This document shows positions 20,001 to 27,711 of a stretch of 64,000 bases of DNA, one piece after another. How positions within the stretch are numbered: the first letter of the stretch is position 1; the number at the start of each line of letters is the position of its first letter. Under the pieces are notes generated by a model. That model was not told the origin of the DNA. It saw only the letters and a program-made list of their open reading frames with translations, and ran no database searches. The DNA is taken from positions 62,001-126,000 of IMG/VR virus record IMGVR_UViG_3300042385_001265. The stretch is one strand, 5' to 3'. A program made the translations under genes and the position numbers. Source of the stretch: a virus.

Positions 20001-22424
20001 CCAATTAGATATAATTTTACTGTTGATGCTAATGGAAATGTAAACGCTAATAATGCAGGTTTATCTGGTAGTATTAACGCAACTGATGGTAGAATCGGAG
20101 ATTGGATTATTGATGCTGATAGTGGTAATTTACGTGATGATAATAGTGAAATAATATTTGACCCATCTTTACCTGAATTACAATTTTATACTGGTAGTGA
20201 AAAAAAGGTAATTATATCACCTTCAAATGAATTAACAACAACCACAGGTGATGTTAAATACTTTCAGTTTACGGGTTCGGGGGTTGTATATCCAACACCA
20301 CAATCGGTAACAACAAATACATCTAATGCCAATTTTGTTTATTCGAGTTATATGGTATCATTACCATCAACGGGTTCATATAATGTTACAGCAGCAGGAG
20401 CACTTGAAGTTGCACTAAATATACCAGCCGTATCTGTATCAATTCCAGCAGGAGTTAGTCATACCACATCATACCCATCGTATTTACCTACATTCAATGG
20501 GCAATTCCATGGTGGGTATTCATCACCATCTGTTGCATACGCAGAATTAAATTTAGAAGCAGTTAATATTTCTACTGGTGTTGTTGTGGGTAGAACTTTA
20601 CTTGGAACAGCCGCAGCTGTTAGTTCATATAATGCTGGTAATTATTATACCGGAGAATATATAGAAGAAGGGGGAGGTGGAACGTGTTTAGTTGGAACAT
20701 CACTAATTGAAATGGGTGATGGTTCATTCAAACAAATTAAAGATATTCAAATTGGTGATTTTATTAAATCATTAGATATTGATTCATTAACACCAAAATA
20801 TTCCGAAGAAAATGATTGGACTGCAACCCATATATCCGATTCCGAAAAAACAATTGAAGAGGTGTTGGATATCAAATCATATGCTGATAATGAAATTTAC
20901 AATATAAATAATGGATTAATTGAATGTACACACTCACACAAACATATTATTAAACAAAATGGTGTTTGGTGTATTAAAACAACTGATAAAATAAATGTTG
21001 GAGATATATTCCTAAATTCAGAAAATGAAGAAGTTGAGATAACATCAATAACTATAAATGAGAAAACCGATGATGTTTATAACATTAGAGTATCTGGTAA
21101 GCATACTTATTATGTTAATGGTATATTAACCCACAACGTAAAACTTGAAAGTTTTGTATCCGTAACTGGTGATACTAAAATTATATTATCATCTGGTGAA
21201 ACTATTCTTGCTAAAGATGTTGTTGAAGGTGAAAAAATAATAGCATGGAGTTGGAATGATAAATTAGATAATACTGAAGTAAACAAATTTAGTGAATTTG
21301 AAATAGCTAAAATTAAAAAGAGAAAAGTTGATAAAGTTTACAAAGTATCAGCCGGTGGTAAAACTATTAGAGTATCTGATTCGCATGGATTTTGGTTAAA
21401 CGATAATAAACAAATAAAGACTGTTGAATTAGTTGCTGGTAAAAGTATGATTAACATCAAAGATGGTAATGGTATTAAATTGGTATTAGTTGATAGTGTT
21501 GAAATTATTAAAACCGATGAATGGGTATATACATTTTCTGTACCTGGAGTTCATAACTATGTTTCAGATGATATTATATCACATAATGATGGTACTTGGA
21601 CATATATTTCAACCAACACTATAAGTGGTTATCAAAATAATGTTTCTGCCCAAACTGGTGTAACGCGCTCAATGAATCTAACATCTACTGGTAATATTAG
21701 ATTTAGATATTCAATTAGATTTTATGGGTATTCGGGTCAAAGAGCAAATATTGGTTCCAGTATTAATTCATATTCATTTACATACCAATCACATACTGTT
21801 GGGCCAACTTTAGCAAATACACCAACATACGATACTATATTAAATGTATCTGTTCCATCCAATTTCGTTGAGATTAAAGCCGGTGGTATTCAAGTAGTAT
21901 CAACACCTGATACCTATGTTAGAATACCAAGAAAACCAGCAGGTTCAGCTAATCAAGAAGTACTTAAAGCAGCCGGTGGTATATCATATTTTGAAAAAAC
22001 AGTTGGTCTTGGGGTTGATACCTCAACAGCTATTAATTCAAAGGGTGATATTATACCTGAATCTGATTCATTGTACAATATTGGTAACTCATCAAATAGG
22101 TTTGCATATACTTATACCGATAACCTTATTGGATTAGGAAACCAACACCAAACAAATACGGTTGCTAGTTCAATGTCTACAAATAATTACCAAAAATTAT
22201 CAGATGGTAGTATTATACAATGGGGAAGAATAAATAGTTCTGCTAACGTAACATTCCCTGTAACATTTGGTTCACCACCGGTTGTAACTTGTGCATCTTA
22301 TAGAAGTTCAAATGGTTCAAATGGATATAATCATATATATAACCTTACCACATCTGGTGTTAGTTTAGTATTAGATAGTGTTGATGGGTATTGGATAGCT
22401 ATTGGTAATCTTCCAACGGGATAA
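14055..22424 (+). CDS. Giant tail fibre with two tandem Hint (intein-like) domains
   Basis: 2789 residues. The first two thirds are beta-rich shaft sequence, with three related modules beginning near residues 930, 1053 and 1186 (D-G/P-x-x-A, then I/L-x-L-x-A-D/S) and a DKNGDGTPE loop near 1456. Two Hint domains follow: C2211 (CLVGTSLIEMGDGS) to H2360-N2361, and S2369 (SVTGDTKIILSSGE) to H2510-N2511, joined by seven residues. Both have block-B and block-F like sequences (CTHSHKH, VPGVHNYVSDD), but V and D follow the terminal Asn instead of C/S/T. The last about 90 residues (YQKLSDGSIIQWGR...YWIAIG) match the gp53-like fibre tip. It is probably the main adhesin, possibly self-processed. A chaperone gene follows. 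Confidence 0.85.
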   Translation: MARIKKYSPEQNLSSFGTFVIDNNPNSDYFRITEFNDTFTGGKNGFLIEGSQYLQPSTEIKIEILDVNGDPIYYEPGNGIPEYYEGISKLIAVYIYEDTPIGLGKVTVLGELNQYVDNGVTRDIPAEWKGAYNVKWERTFQVNKNLANEDRVRFYRRPQVEITEINKPIFNNNSLAITKTGTVNGVPLVPNENAKLTGFTLPTSYRLNVASGDNWTGSVVGQTITVDSLNYSSIIDDIVSDTEIIVTTPYSQNGIVKSFTNQNYSVTFNYLEGVSDLATALTGSFAKINITDMKTFVGDAARVKVFRRSQSNLTDYEFVQDLQLESNELLRDIETVTATEEYYGNLTDIRLDNYWLTSSNAVSVEFNRDFLFNSAKINSNAGTYFYTTQSLSIQQGVEYTLNLNARKSQNTTGDFIKVFLSGSLNGTPTSQTITTIDSSTSVLQKVNLSENIIANDFDNARLYFEVKGSDWYISDISFKASQETSFSPDEITFVQTVPKTLQKETFDYRFEFYDINNNYIPVAVEKTKTFDGGNLNLYNKSLTITPNQLYFAFDSASAPANPLPPTTIIFNVETSVITGSITYTSGAYDEFGDYILPSEYIGGRYPGLLNNINTLTPTLNVSNFTGSRNDITVQYIRFTGEVEGVTDEVVITRVADGKGGVNFEIRPYRGTFIKNSSDNDLELQAIRIDGTNEIILKNGLPQIGFSDAKLRVLSSSLTPLGQPTSSYYLLSEASSSGFIRGLKAGTTGSGELNYNATFNRDSIDGELTVFLMDGPTQNDILTSIILTDLQDGLASGFIPIDTEQFGIKSRTEREFTPNIGRVTGSFYLRGTNEAPISGTLNIFPSMSVDPETIEPYYYMFYVTGTFDRRISVEVTDFDNNIINSGIPGQNGIPFYEAVQTKQLSTKFTYLEDYTSASISIDKTFVSVPDGDPGDDAIVVKINPNPITLNADQRGRVFSYETAATDITITQGFLPLIFTSSKKPGTFTTASIITKGIQYSTFDEIMGDASMSISGFSNMTDLTASVEYKLEIHPFYTASYYTQSFFQQFQKSVDGAAAINIELAPTILALSADENGGVYDYTTTNTTLKVKQGDEYLEFNSQELPGTFTASISVNNITVGLLTASKTETTDNGLNDTMLFVSMSNMTDDSASIDYSILIRPFSITNGIVTGSQYVTRTQSFTKQKEGVNARSVSLAASSLVVNFDGDGVVTSPLDSIFLTATAFNVTASQTYYQYFKDGFAYSTISTDNVFEIGSGDATSPGENATWQVQIRDGNTTSGVIATSEVTITGIKAGADNYQVSLTNPATAVLVETDGSTTLTGTGTQIRAFKGTTELTHVSTYSEETLDLIGNVIGTLGEFSASLYSKPGFITQTNRPTGSPATVAPIQTWANPQDNKAATIVYKVDIENGRATYFLSQSLTTVFEGATGPGVVFRGEWSGSTNYLFDLNQKRRDAVLFDKNGDGTPEMYYATKLPSGPHTYLSNTVSGLYTQSIDTVPSGYTLIGAKQPNTQTDYWEELGEEDFFVAAKIGIFEESFIKNTINVGSPATSYDVNPQITIYGGDSEPYISIGQSIQGYGQKGVYIGVTEDGGPTGTAGTTGLLSIENGDGTRHLRWDGNELNVSGIVSASAGKFGGWIIDPSGIYFPTTFPVGYQYNTEVTASLHNDVYAGLNNLVGFGANRALKGPNPFDGSGSALLTVFGTLTTNHRILSASNSASNSEIGNSKLFLSNGLYADSSSYQIAFHTTSSLQVVSSSLDSYIAWPSGANYLEVRQTGDFPLSYYDFIQELLYDQPESAYPEVPSDLKSHIIKAFDVAVLGIGNVLNFPAMKIYGISEDETRLFLSASNPYGQTIKFNSAASASYYYPNTNGDYTYTQGSLSAGSREFRIISGEGLRLSTSGSTLNQSDKPYLSMGQLSQSFDEVGVFLGFPSGSDDPLFSLRSKDGAYLNYTGDGVNFSGNVQGSTINGSEINGGAINIGIISGSNPIRYNFTVDANGNVNANNAGLSGSINATDGRIGDWIIDADSGNLRDDNSEIIFDPSLPELQFYTGSEKKVIISPSNELTTTTGDVKYFQFTGSGVVYPTPQSVTTNTSNANFVYSSYMVSLPSTGSYNVTAAGALEVALNIPAVSVSIPAGVSHTTSYPSYLPTFNGQFHGGYSSPSVAYAELNLEAVNISTGVVVGRTLLGTAAAVSSYNAGNYYTGEYIEEGGGGTCLVGTSLIEMGDGSFKQIKDIQIGDFIKSLDIDSLTPKYSEENDWTATHISDSEKTIEEVLDIKSYADNEIYNINNGLIECTHSHKHIIKQNGVWCIKTTDKINVGDIFLNSENEEVEITSITINEKTDDVYNIRVSGKHTYYVNGILTHNVKLESFVSVTGDTKIILSSGETILAKDVVEGEKIIAWSWNDKLDNTEVNKFSEFEIAKIKKRKVDKVYKVSAGGKTIRVSDSHGFWLNDNKQIKTVELVAGKSMINIKDGNGIKLVLVDSVEIIKTDEWVYTFSVPGVHNYVSDDIISHNDGTWTYISTNTISGYQNNVSAQTGVTRSMNLTSTGNIRFRYSIRFYGYSGQRANIGSSINSYSFTYQSHTVGPTLANTPTYDTILNVSVPSNFVEIKAGGIQVVSTPDTYVRIPRKPAGSANQEVLKAAGGISYFEKTVGLGVDTSTAINSKGDIIPESDSLYNIGNSSNRFAYTYTDNLIGLGNQHQTNTVASSMSTNNYQKLSDGSIIQWGRINSSANVTFPVTFGSPPVVTCASYRSSNGSNGYNHIYNLTTSGVSLVLDSVDGYWIAIGNLPTG
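20685..21587 (+). other. Tandem Hint/bacterial-intein-like region inside the fibre gene
   Basis: Encodes residues 2211-2511 of the fibre. Domain 1 is 151 residues (Cys first, His-Asn last) and domain 2 is 143 residues (Ser first, His-Asn last). Neither is long enough to contain a homing endonuclease, and neither is followed by Cys, Ser or Thr. That fits bacterial intein-like domains that cleave or splice without the usual +1 nucleophile. Confidence 0.75.
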
Positions 22425-22450
22425 TATATTATATTAATTAAAATTAAATT

Positions 22451-22837
22451 ATGACTGAAAGACAAATTTTTGCAACATACGATTCTGATGGGAATTACAC
22501 TGGATTTTACCCAACTGATGTTTGGGATATTAAGTATATTCCTACGGAAAATCGAATTGAACTCACCTATGATGAGTGGCAAGAGGCAATTAGTACTCGA
22601 TGTAAATATGTAAATAGTGTACATACTAAAAACCCACTTACTAATGATGAACAAGCTGAACGGGATTTATTTACGGTTAGACTGAAACGAAATAATCTAT
22701 TATCTGAATCCGATTGGACTCAATTTAATGATTCACCACTATCAGCTGAAAAGAAATTGGAGTGGGCAACTTATAGACAAGCATTACGAGATATTACAAA
22801 TACAACTCCATATATTTACCCAATACAACCTGAATAA
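22451..22837 (+). CDS. Phage tail assembly chaperone
   Basis: 128 residues. The C-terminal RNNLLSESDWTQFNDSPLSA, ending in ...EWATYRQALRDI, is the hallmark of the tail-assembly chaperone family (Phage_tail_APC) encoded directly after fibre genes. It likely helps fold or trimerise the 14055 fibre. It starts 26 bases after the fibre stop without its own late element, consistent with co-expression. Family-based call. Confidence 0.85.
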   Translation: MTERQIFATYDSDGNYTGFYPTDVWDIKYIPTENRIELTYDEWQEAISTRCKYVNSVHTKNPLTNDEQAERDLFTVRLKRNNLLSESDWTQFNDSPLSAEKKLEWATYRQALRDITNTTPYIYPIQPE

Positions 22838-22860
22838 TTTCGTTTAAATAAAAAAGTATA

Positions 22861-22868
22861 TACTTATA
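22861..22868 (+). promoter_or_regulatory. Late-promoter-like element TACTTATA
   Basis: Exact TACTTATA in TATACTTATATATGA, 24 bases before the ATG at 22893. Confidence 0.5.
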
Positions 22869-22892
22869 TATGAATATACAAACACAATAATT

Positions 22893-23165
22893 ATGGAACA
22901 AAAAACTGAACAATTAGAACAATCGGTAATTGATAAATTAAAATCAATTCAAGAAGAACAAAACAATATGATTATTGCATTGGGACAATCGGCTGTTCGT
23001 AAAAGACAATTACAATCTCAAATTGCAGATATTGAATCTCAAGAAAAAGAATTTGGTAATAGAATCGATAAATCTATTGCTGATATGAATACCGAACTTG
23101 CTGAATTGGATATTAAATATCCAAATGGACAAATTGATTTAGAAGCTGGGACGGTAGTTTATTAA
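22893..23165 (+). CDS. Coiled-coil protein, paralogue of 27712-28038
   Basis: 90 residues, almost all helical coiled coil, ending YPNGQIDLEAGTVVY. The 27712 gene ends YPRGQIDLREGTITY after a similar coiled coil, so the two are paralogues and bracket the sugar genes. A late-type element precedes it. I do not recognise a function; similar small coiled-coil proteins occur in other T4-like phages. Confidence 0.65.
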   Translation: MEQKTEQLEQSVIDKLKSIQEEQNNMIIALGQSAVRKRQLQSQIADIESQEKEFGNRIDKSIADMNTELAELDIKYPNGQIDLEAGTVVY

Positions 23166-23172
23166 TAAATAA

Positions 23173-23204
23173 TTTGGAAATACCAAATTAATTTTGTATC
23201 TTTG
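23173..23204 (+). promoter_or_regulatory. Bacteroidota sigma-A-type promoter for sugar module
   Basis: TTTGG at 23173 and TATCTTTG at 23197-23204, 20-base spacing, just before the ATG at 23230. It gives the cargo module its own host-type promoter, unlike the late genes on either side. Confidence 0.85.
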
Positions 23205-23229
23205 TAAGATATGAACATATAAATAAGTT

Positions 23230-25392
23230 ATGTCAAAACAAAAATTGTTATATATAGCATCCCATCTCTCAACTGGTGGGATGCCACAATACCTTTTAAA
23301 GCAAATTCAAATCTTTAAAGATAAATTTGATATTGAGGTAGTTGAGGTAAACAATCACTCTGGTGATGCCTTTGTAGTACAAAAGAATCAAATAGCTGAT
23401 TTATGTAAGTTGTACACATTGGGTGATAATAAATCCGAACTTGTGGATATTATTAAATCAACTCAACCAAACATAATTCATTTTACGGAAATCCCCGAAC
23501 ATTTTTTAGCTCACAATATATTAGATACTATTTTTGACAATAGTAGAAATTACTATATTGTAGCATCTACACATGGTTCTCATACAAATCCAAATGAAAT
23601 CAAATATCATCCAGATAGATATGTTTTAGTATCTGAATGGAGTAGACGAAGATTTGAATTGGTGGGAGTAGATACACGTGTATGGGATTATCCAATAGAA
23701 ACTATTGAGTATGATAAAAACGAATTCAAAAACGAATTGGGATTTGAATCTGATTGGAAGCATGTTCTTATGGTTGGATTATTTACTGAAGGTAAGAATC
23801 AGGGTGAAATATTCAACGTAGCTAGATTATTAGAAAAATATAAAATTAAATTTCATTTTATCGGAAACCAAGCTATGAACTTTGAATCATATTGGGGACC
23901 AATAATGAAACACAAACCTGATAATTGTATTGTATGGGGTGAACGTAGTGATGTAGATAAATTCTACAAAGCATCGGATATGTTTTACTTTAGTTCTAAA
24001 TTGGAATTAAATCCATTATCTATTAAAGAGGCATTGGGATATGGATTACCATCTATATTCAGAAAACTACACACATATTTGGATTCATATGATAATAATG
24101 AATTGGTTACTTATATCGATGATAACCTAAATCAAACCAAACAAATTATATTAGAAAAACTACAACCTGAATTTAATGAAATTCCTGGTTGGTTTTCATA
24201 TGAACATTTGTATAATGAAATGGTTGAAAATGGAACCGATGGTGATGTATTTGTTGAGTTGGGTGCATGGTTGGGTAAATCAACCAATCATATGGCTACC
24301 TTAATTAAAGATTCTAATAAAGATATTAAATTTACAACTGTTGATACTTGGAAAGGTACCGATGGTGAAGAAATACATGATACAATAGTTGGTGGATTTG
24401 GTGGGGATATATTTTCAGAATTTATGGAAAATACTATGTTAAGTAATAACTCAAAATTATTTAACGTAATAAAGGATACATCTGAAAACGCATCAAATCA
24501 ATTTCAACATAACTCAATTGATTTTATTATGTTGGATGCGGGTCATACTTATGATTCTTTAAAATCCGATTTAAACTTTTGGTATCATAAAGTAAAACCG
24601 GGTGGTGTTATTAGTGGAGATGATTATGGTGGAAGTTTCTTTCCGGGGGTTACTAGAGCAGCTGATGAATTTTTTTATAATCAAGCAAAGCACGTATATC
24701 GTTCATTTGTTAGAAAAAAACCAAAGATTCAAATTAAACATTTGATGACTAAGCCAAATGATTTGAGAGAACAAATTAGTTCAGAATCACTAAAACAATT
24801 GGAAAGTTATGGAATGGTGTATCAACCAATTGTAAATACTCCATTTGATGGAACACCACCATCTGATTTTTGTAAAAGACCAAATCAGATATCGGATAAG
24901 CCGGGAAACTTTGGGAATGGATTAGGTCCATTAACGGGTAGGCATTATGGGTGCTTTAACGCACATAGGGGAGCATTAGAAGCTATGGATGATGAATTTG
25001 ATTATACATTAGTATTTGAAGCTGATGCGTTTATATTCACTGGATTAAAAGAATTTGTTGAAGCAGTTCATAAAGCATGTTTTATTTCTGAAAGAGATGA
25101 TGTTTACTTTATTGGATTATCAAACAATAATTCCAGAAGTAAAGAATACATTGATGATTTATTCAGTAAAACTGCATCAAACCAAGATTTAGCACATGCG
25201 TATCTAATACCAAATAGAACAAAGAGTTGGTGGATTGATAGATTTAATGATACCCTATGGGAGGGATATGATTTATGGTTAACTGATGTGTTTAATAAAG
25301 AATCTAAATTACGATATACTACAAATAAAATGTATGTTAAACAAGCAGATGGATTTTCTCTTATTGATAGAGAAGTAAAAAAATGGAATTAA
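23230..25392 (+). CDS. Glycosyltransferase-methyltransferase-glycosyltransferase fusion
   Basis: 720 residues in three parts. Residues 1-315 are a GT-B (GT4-like) glycosyltransferase: HLSTGGMPQYLLKQ at the start, VLMVGLFTEGKNQGE, and LELNPLSIKEALGYGLPSI in the donor site. Residues about 320-495 are a class I SAM methyltransferase: DVFVELGAWLGKST (SAM loop), TTVDTW, DFIMLDAGHTY and KPGGVISGDDY. Residues about 505-720 resemble GT25-type transferases: GRHYGCFNAHRGALEAM followed by LVFEADAFI, the acidic metal site. Together they could add and methylate sugars on a glycan. It overlaps the next gene and is driven by a host-type promoter. Acceptor unknown. Confidence 0.8.
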   Translation: MSKQKLLYIASHLSTGGMPQYLLKQIQIFKDKFDIEVVEVNNHSGDAFVVQKNQIADLCKLYTLGDNKSELVDIIKSTQPNIIHFTEIPEHFLAHNILDTIFDNSRNYYIVASTHGSHTNPNEIKYHPDRYVLVSEWSRRRFELVGVDTRVWDYPIETIEYDKNEFKNELGFESDWKHVLMVGLFTEGKNQGEIFNVARLLEKYKIKFHFIGNQAMNFESYWGPIMKHKPDNCIVWGERSDVDKFYKASDMFYFSSKLELNPLSIKEALGYGLPSIFRKLHTYLDSYDNNELVTYIDDNLNQTKQIILEKLQPEFNEIPGWFSYEHLYNEMVENGTDGDVFVELGAWLGKSTNHMATLIKDSNKDIKFTTVDTWKGTDGEEIHDTIVGGFGGDIFSEFMENTMLSNNSKLFNVIKDTSENASNQFQHNSIDFIMLDAGHTYDSLKSDLNFWYHKVKPGGVISGDDYGGSFFPGVTRAADEFFYNQAKHVYRSFVRKKPKIQIKHLMTKPNDLREQISSESLKQLESYGMVYQPIVNTPFDGTPPSDFCKRPNQISDKPGNFGNGLGPLTGRHYGCFNAHRGALEAMDDEFDYTLVFEADAFIFTGLKEFVEAVHKACFISERDDVYFIGLSNNNSRSKEYIDDLFSKTASNQDLAHAYLIPNRTKSWWIDRFNDTLWEGYDLWLTDVFNKESKLRYTTNKMYVKQADGFSLIDREVKKWN

Positions 25393-26534
25393 TGATTTAC
25401 GATAAATTAACTAAAAATTTAAATAACATTGTTGAAGTACGAAATAAAGTAAATTATCATTTCGTAAATGGTCCTTGGGCTGAAGTATTGGGAAACCAAA
25501 CGGGTAAATACAATGTTAAGTTTATAAACAAACGTAATGGTAATGTTTTATTCACAACCGAATTATCAAACAATACTTGGGCTAAATGTAATATTGAGTA
25601 TTTTATAGATTGGAGAATTGAAATATGGGAAGGTAATACTTTATTTTTTGAACATGATTATACCGCAACTAATAAGAGAGTTTATCTAGCACTATCATCA
25701 AAAGCATTGGGTGATACATTAGCATGGTTTCCATACTTTGACGAATTTCAGAAAGTACATAATTGTGAATTAATTGTATCTACATTTCATAACGAAATGT
25801 TAGAGTCACAATATCCAAATATAGAATTTGTAAAACCAGGTCAAAGTGTTGAAAATTTATACGCAATGTATACTGTTGGTTTATTCTATAATGAAGATGG
25901 TAGTGTAAATAACAGAAAAAATCCAAACGATTTTAAATCCCAAACAATGCAAAAAATGGGTTCTGATATATTGGGATTACCATATAAAGAAATAAAACCA
26001 AAGTTACCATCATCAGATATTGTTAAAGATGATAAGTTAATAACAATAGCAATACATGGAACTGCTCAATCTAAGTATTGGAATAACCCAAATGGTTGGC
26101 AAGAAGTAGTGAATTGGTTAAATGATAAAGGTTATACAGTTAAACTATTATCACAAGAGAATAATGATTATATGGGTAATAAACACCCAACTGGAGTAGT
26201 CAAACACCCAGCCGGTTCTTTGGAAAAAGTAATGGATGAAATGAGAAAATCAAAAGCATTCATTGGTATTGGTAGTGGGTTAAGTTGGTTAAGTTGGGCA
26301 TTGGGTACAAAGACGGTATTGATTAGTGGATTCTCATATGATTGGGCAGAAATGCAAGATTGTGTTAGAATAACTTCACCTAAAGATAAATGTGGTGGAT
26401 GCTTTAACCGATTAAAATTAGATGCTGGTGATTGGAATTGGTGTCCAGACCATAAAGGTACGGATAGGCAATTTGAATGTACTAAAGCAATTACATCTCA
26501 GATGGTTATTAATGAATTAGAAAAGTTTCTATGA
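25383..26534 (+). CDS. Protein O-heptosyltransferase (TibC/Aah, GT9 family)
   Basis: 383 residues (a second ATG at 25392, giving TAATG coupling, is an equally possible start). The N-terminal beta domain contains VNGPWAEVLG. The GT9 part has LSSKALGDTLAWFPYF and IGIGSGLSWLSWALGTKTVL. Near the C-terminus C337, C340, C354 and C366 form the iron-finger of autotransporter strand-loop-strand heptosyltransferases (CGGCFNR...WNWCPDHKGT...FEC). Known members transfer heptose from ADP-heptose to Ser/Thr on beta-helical adhesins. The next two genes supply kinase and adenylyltransferase halves of ADP-heptose synthesis. Family call is firm; the substrate here is inferred. Confidence 0.88.
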   Translation: MELMIYDKLTKNLNNIVEVRNKVNYHFVNGPWAEVLGNQTGKYNVKFINKRNGNVLFTTELSNNTWAKCNIEYFIDWRIEIWEGNTLFFEHDYTATNKRVYLALSSKALGDTLAWFPYFDEFQKVHNCELIVSTFHNEMLESQYPNIEFVKPGQSVENLYAMYTVGLFYNEDGSVNNRKNPNDFKSQTMQKMGSDILGLPYKEIKPKLPSSDIVKDDKLITIAIHGTAQSKYWNNPNGWQEVVNWLNDKGYTVKLLSQENNDYMGNKHPTGVVKHPAGSLEKVMDEMRKSKAFIGIGSGLSWLSWALGTKTVLISGFSYDWAEMQDCVRITSPKDKCGGCFNRLKLDAGDWNWCPDHKGTDRQFECTKAITSQMVINELEKFL

Positions 26535-26920
26535 AAAAGGTTTGGTTAAATGGATGTTTTGATGTTTTACATCATGCGCATTTTAAGATGATTGAGTTCG
26601 CATCTGCCTTTGGTGATATTGTTATTATTGGAATTGATTCCGATAGGAGAGTAAAGGAATTAAAAGGAGAAGATAGACCGTTCCATACTGAAGAAGAACG
26701 AAAGTATAATTTGGAAAGAATTAAAGGAGTTAGTAAAGTAGTTATATTTGATTCAGCTGAATTATTAGAAAATGTAATTAAAACATATAACCCTGATATA
26801 TTTGTAATTGGGTCTGATTATAAAAATAAACCAATAGTGGGAGAACAATACGCAAAATCAATTGTGTATTTTAATCGAATGGATGATTTCAGTACAACTA
26901 AAATATTAACAAATGAGTAA
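26531..26920 (+). CDS. Heptose-1-phosphate adenylyltransferase (HldE C-domain-like)
   Basis: 129 residues. VWLNGCFDVLHHAHFKMIEF holds the nucleotidyltransferase GxFDxxHxxH motif, and RVKELKGEDRPFHTEEER matches the HldE second domain rather than TagD. It would convert heptose-1-phosphate to ADP-heptose. Starts on ATGA overlap with the heptosyltransferase and overlaps the kinase by eight bases, so three enzymes are translated together. The order (adenylyltransferase then kinase) and the split are the reverse of fused bacterial HldE. A glycerol-phosphate cytidylyltransferase is a weaker alternative. Confidence 0.82.
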   Translation: MKKVWLNGCFDVLHHAHFKMIEFASAFGDIVIIGIDSDRRVKELKGEDRPFHTEEERKYNLERIKGVSKVVIFDSAELLENVIKTYNPDIFVIGSDYKNKPIVGEQYAKSIVYFNRMDDFSTTKILTNE

Positions 26921-27665
26921 AGTATTAATTATAGGTGAGGGATGTTTAGATGAATTCGTTTATGGAAAAGCTACACGATTATCACCTGAAGGACCTGCAC
27001 CTGTTTTTATAGAATCACATACAATCACCAATGGTGGTATGGCTTATAATGTTAAAGAAAATTTAGAAGCATTGGGTTGTAAAACTGAATTGATTTGTAA
27101 TACTCAATTGATTGTAAAAAAGAGATATGTTGAGGAAAGTTTTAATCATTTACTTTTACGAGTTGATATTGATGATGTAGTTCCGCCTATTGGTAATACA
27201 CTTTCTGAAATAAATTTTTATGATTTTGATATGATAGTCATATCGGATTATAACAAAGGATTTCTAAGTGATACTGATATTGCTAAAATAGCATTTAATC
27301 ACCCTAATACAATTTGTGATACTAAAAAAAAATTAGGAGAATGGTGCACTGATTTAAAGTTCATTAAATTAAACAGAACCGAATATCAAAATAATAAATC
27401 ATTTATTGAAAATAATGAATGGATTTTAGAAAAACTAATAATCACATTAGATAAAGATGGATGTATGTATTTAAACAATATGTATCCAACTGATAAAGTT
27501 GAGATAATGGATATCTCAGGAGCAGGTGATACTTTTGTAGCAGGATTCACTACAAAGTATTTGGAAACAAATAATATTAATGAATCAATTATATTTGGAA
27601 ATCGATGTTCATCTCAGGTTATACAAAAACGTGGGGTAAGTGTAATTTCTGAAAATTTCAGTTAG
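26913..27665 (+). CDS. Heptose-7-phosphate kinase (HldE N-domain-like, PfkB fold)
   Basis: 250 residues. RLSPEGPAPVF matches the ISPEAPVPV segment specific to HldE kinases; GGMAYNVKENLEALG is the PfkB sugar-binding signature; DISGAGDTFVAGF contains the anion-hole and catalytic base. It is about 70 residues shorter than the bacterial domain, with compact middle loops. Phosphatase and isomerase steps (GmhA, GmhB, HldD) are not in the window and would come from the host. It follows its partner with an overlap and ends the sugar module. Confidence 0.8.
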   Translation: MSKVLIIGEGCLDEFVYGKATRLSPEGPAPVFIESHTITNGGMAYNVKENLEALGCKTELICNTQLIVKKRYVEESFNHLLLRVDIDDVVPPIGNTLSEINFYDFDMIVISDYNKGFLSDTDIAKIAFNHPNTICDTKKKLGEWCTDLKFIKLNRTEYQNNKSFIENNEWILEKLIITLDKDGCMYLNNMYPTDKVEIMDISGAGDTFVAGFTTKYLETNNINESIIFGNRCSSQVIQKRGVSVISENFS

Positions 27666-27668
27666 ATA

Positions 27669-27676
27669 TATTTATA
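27669..27676 (+). promoter_or_regulatory. Late-promoter-like element TATTTATA
   Basis: Exact TATTTATA right after the kinase stop, 35 bases before the ATG at 27712. Confidence 0.5.
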
Positions 27677-27711
27677 TATGAATTCAAAAACAATTTTTAA
27701 TTAAAAAAACA

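Noticed and set aside
20685-21587. Classical splicing inteins with homing endonuclease
   Set aside because: Domains are about 150 residues with no LAGLIDADG or HNH insert and no Cys/Ser/Thr after the terminal Asn.
26531-26920. Glycerol-3-phosphate cytidylyltransferase (TagD)
   Set aside because: The VKELKGEDRPFHTEEER segment and the adjoining HldE-type kinase fit heptose activation better.
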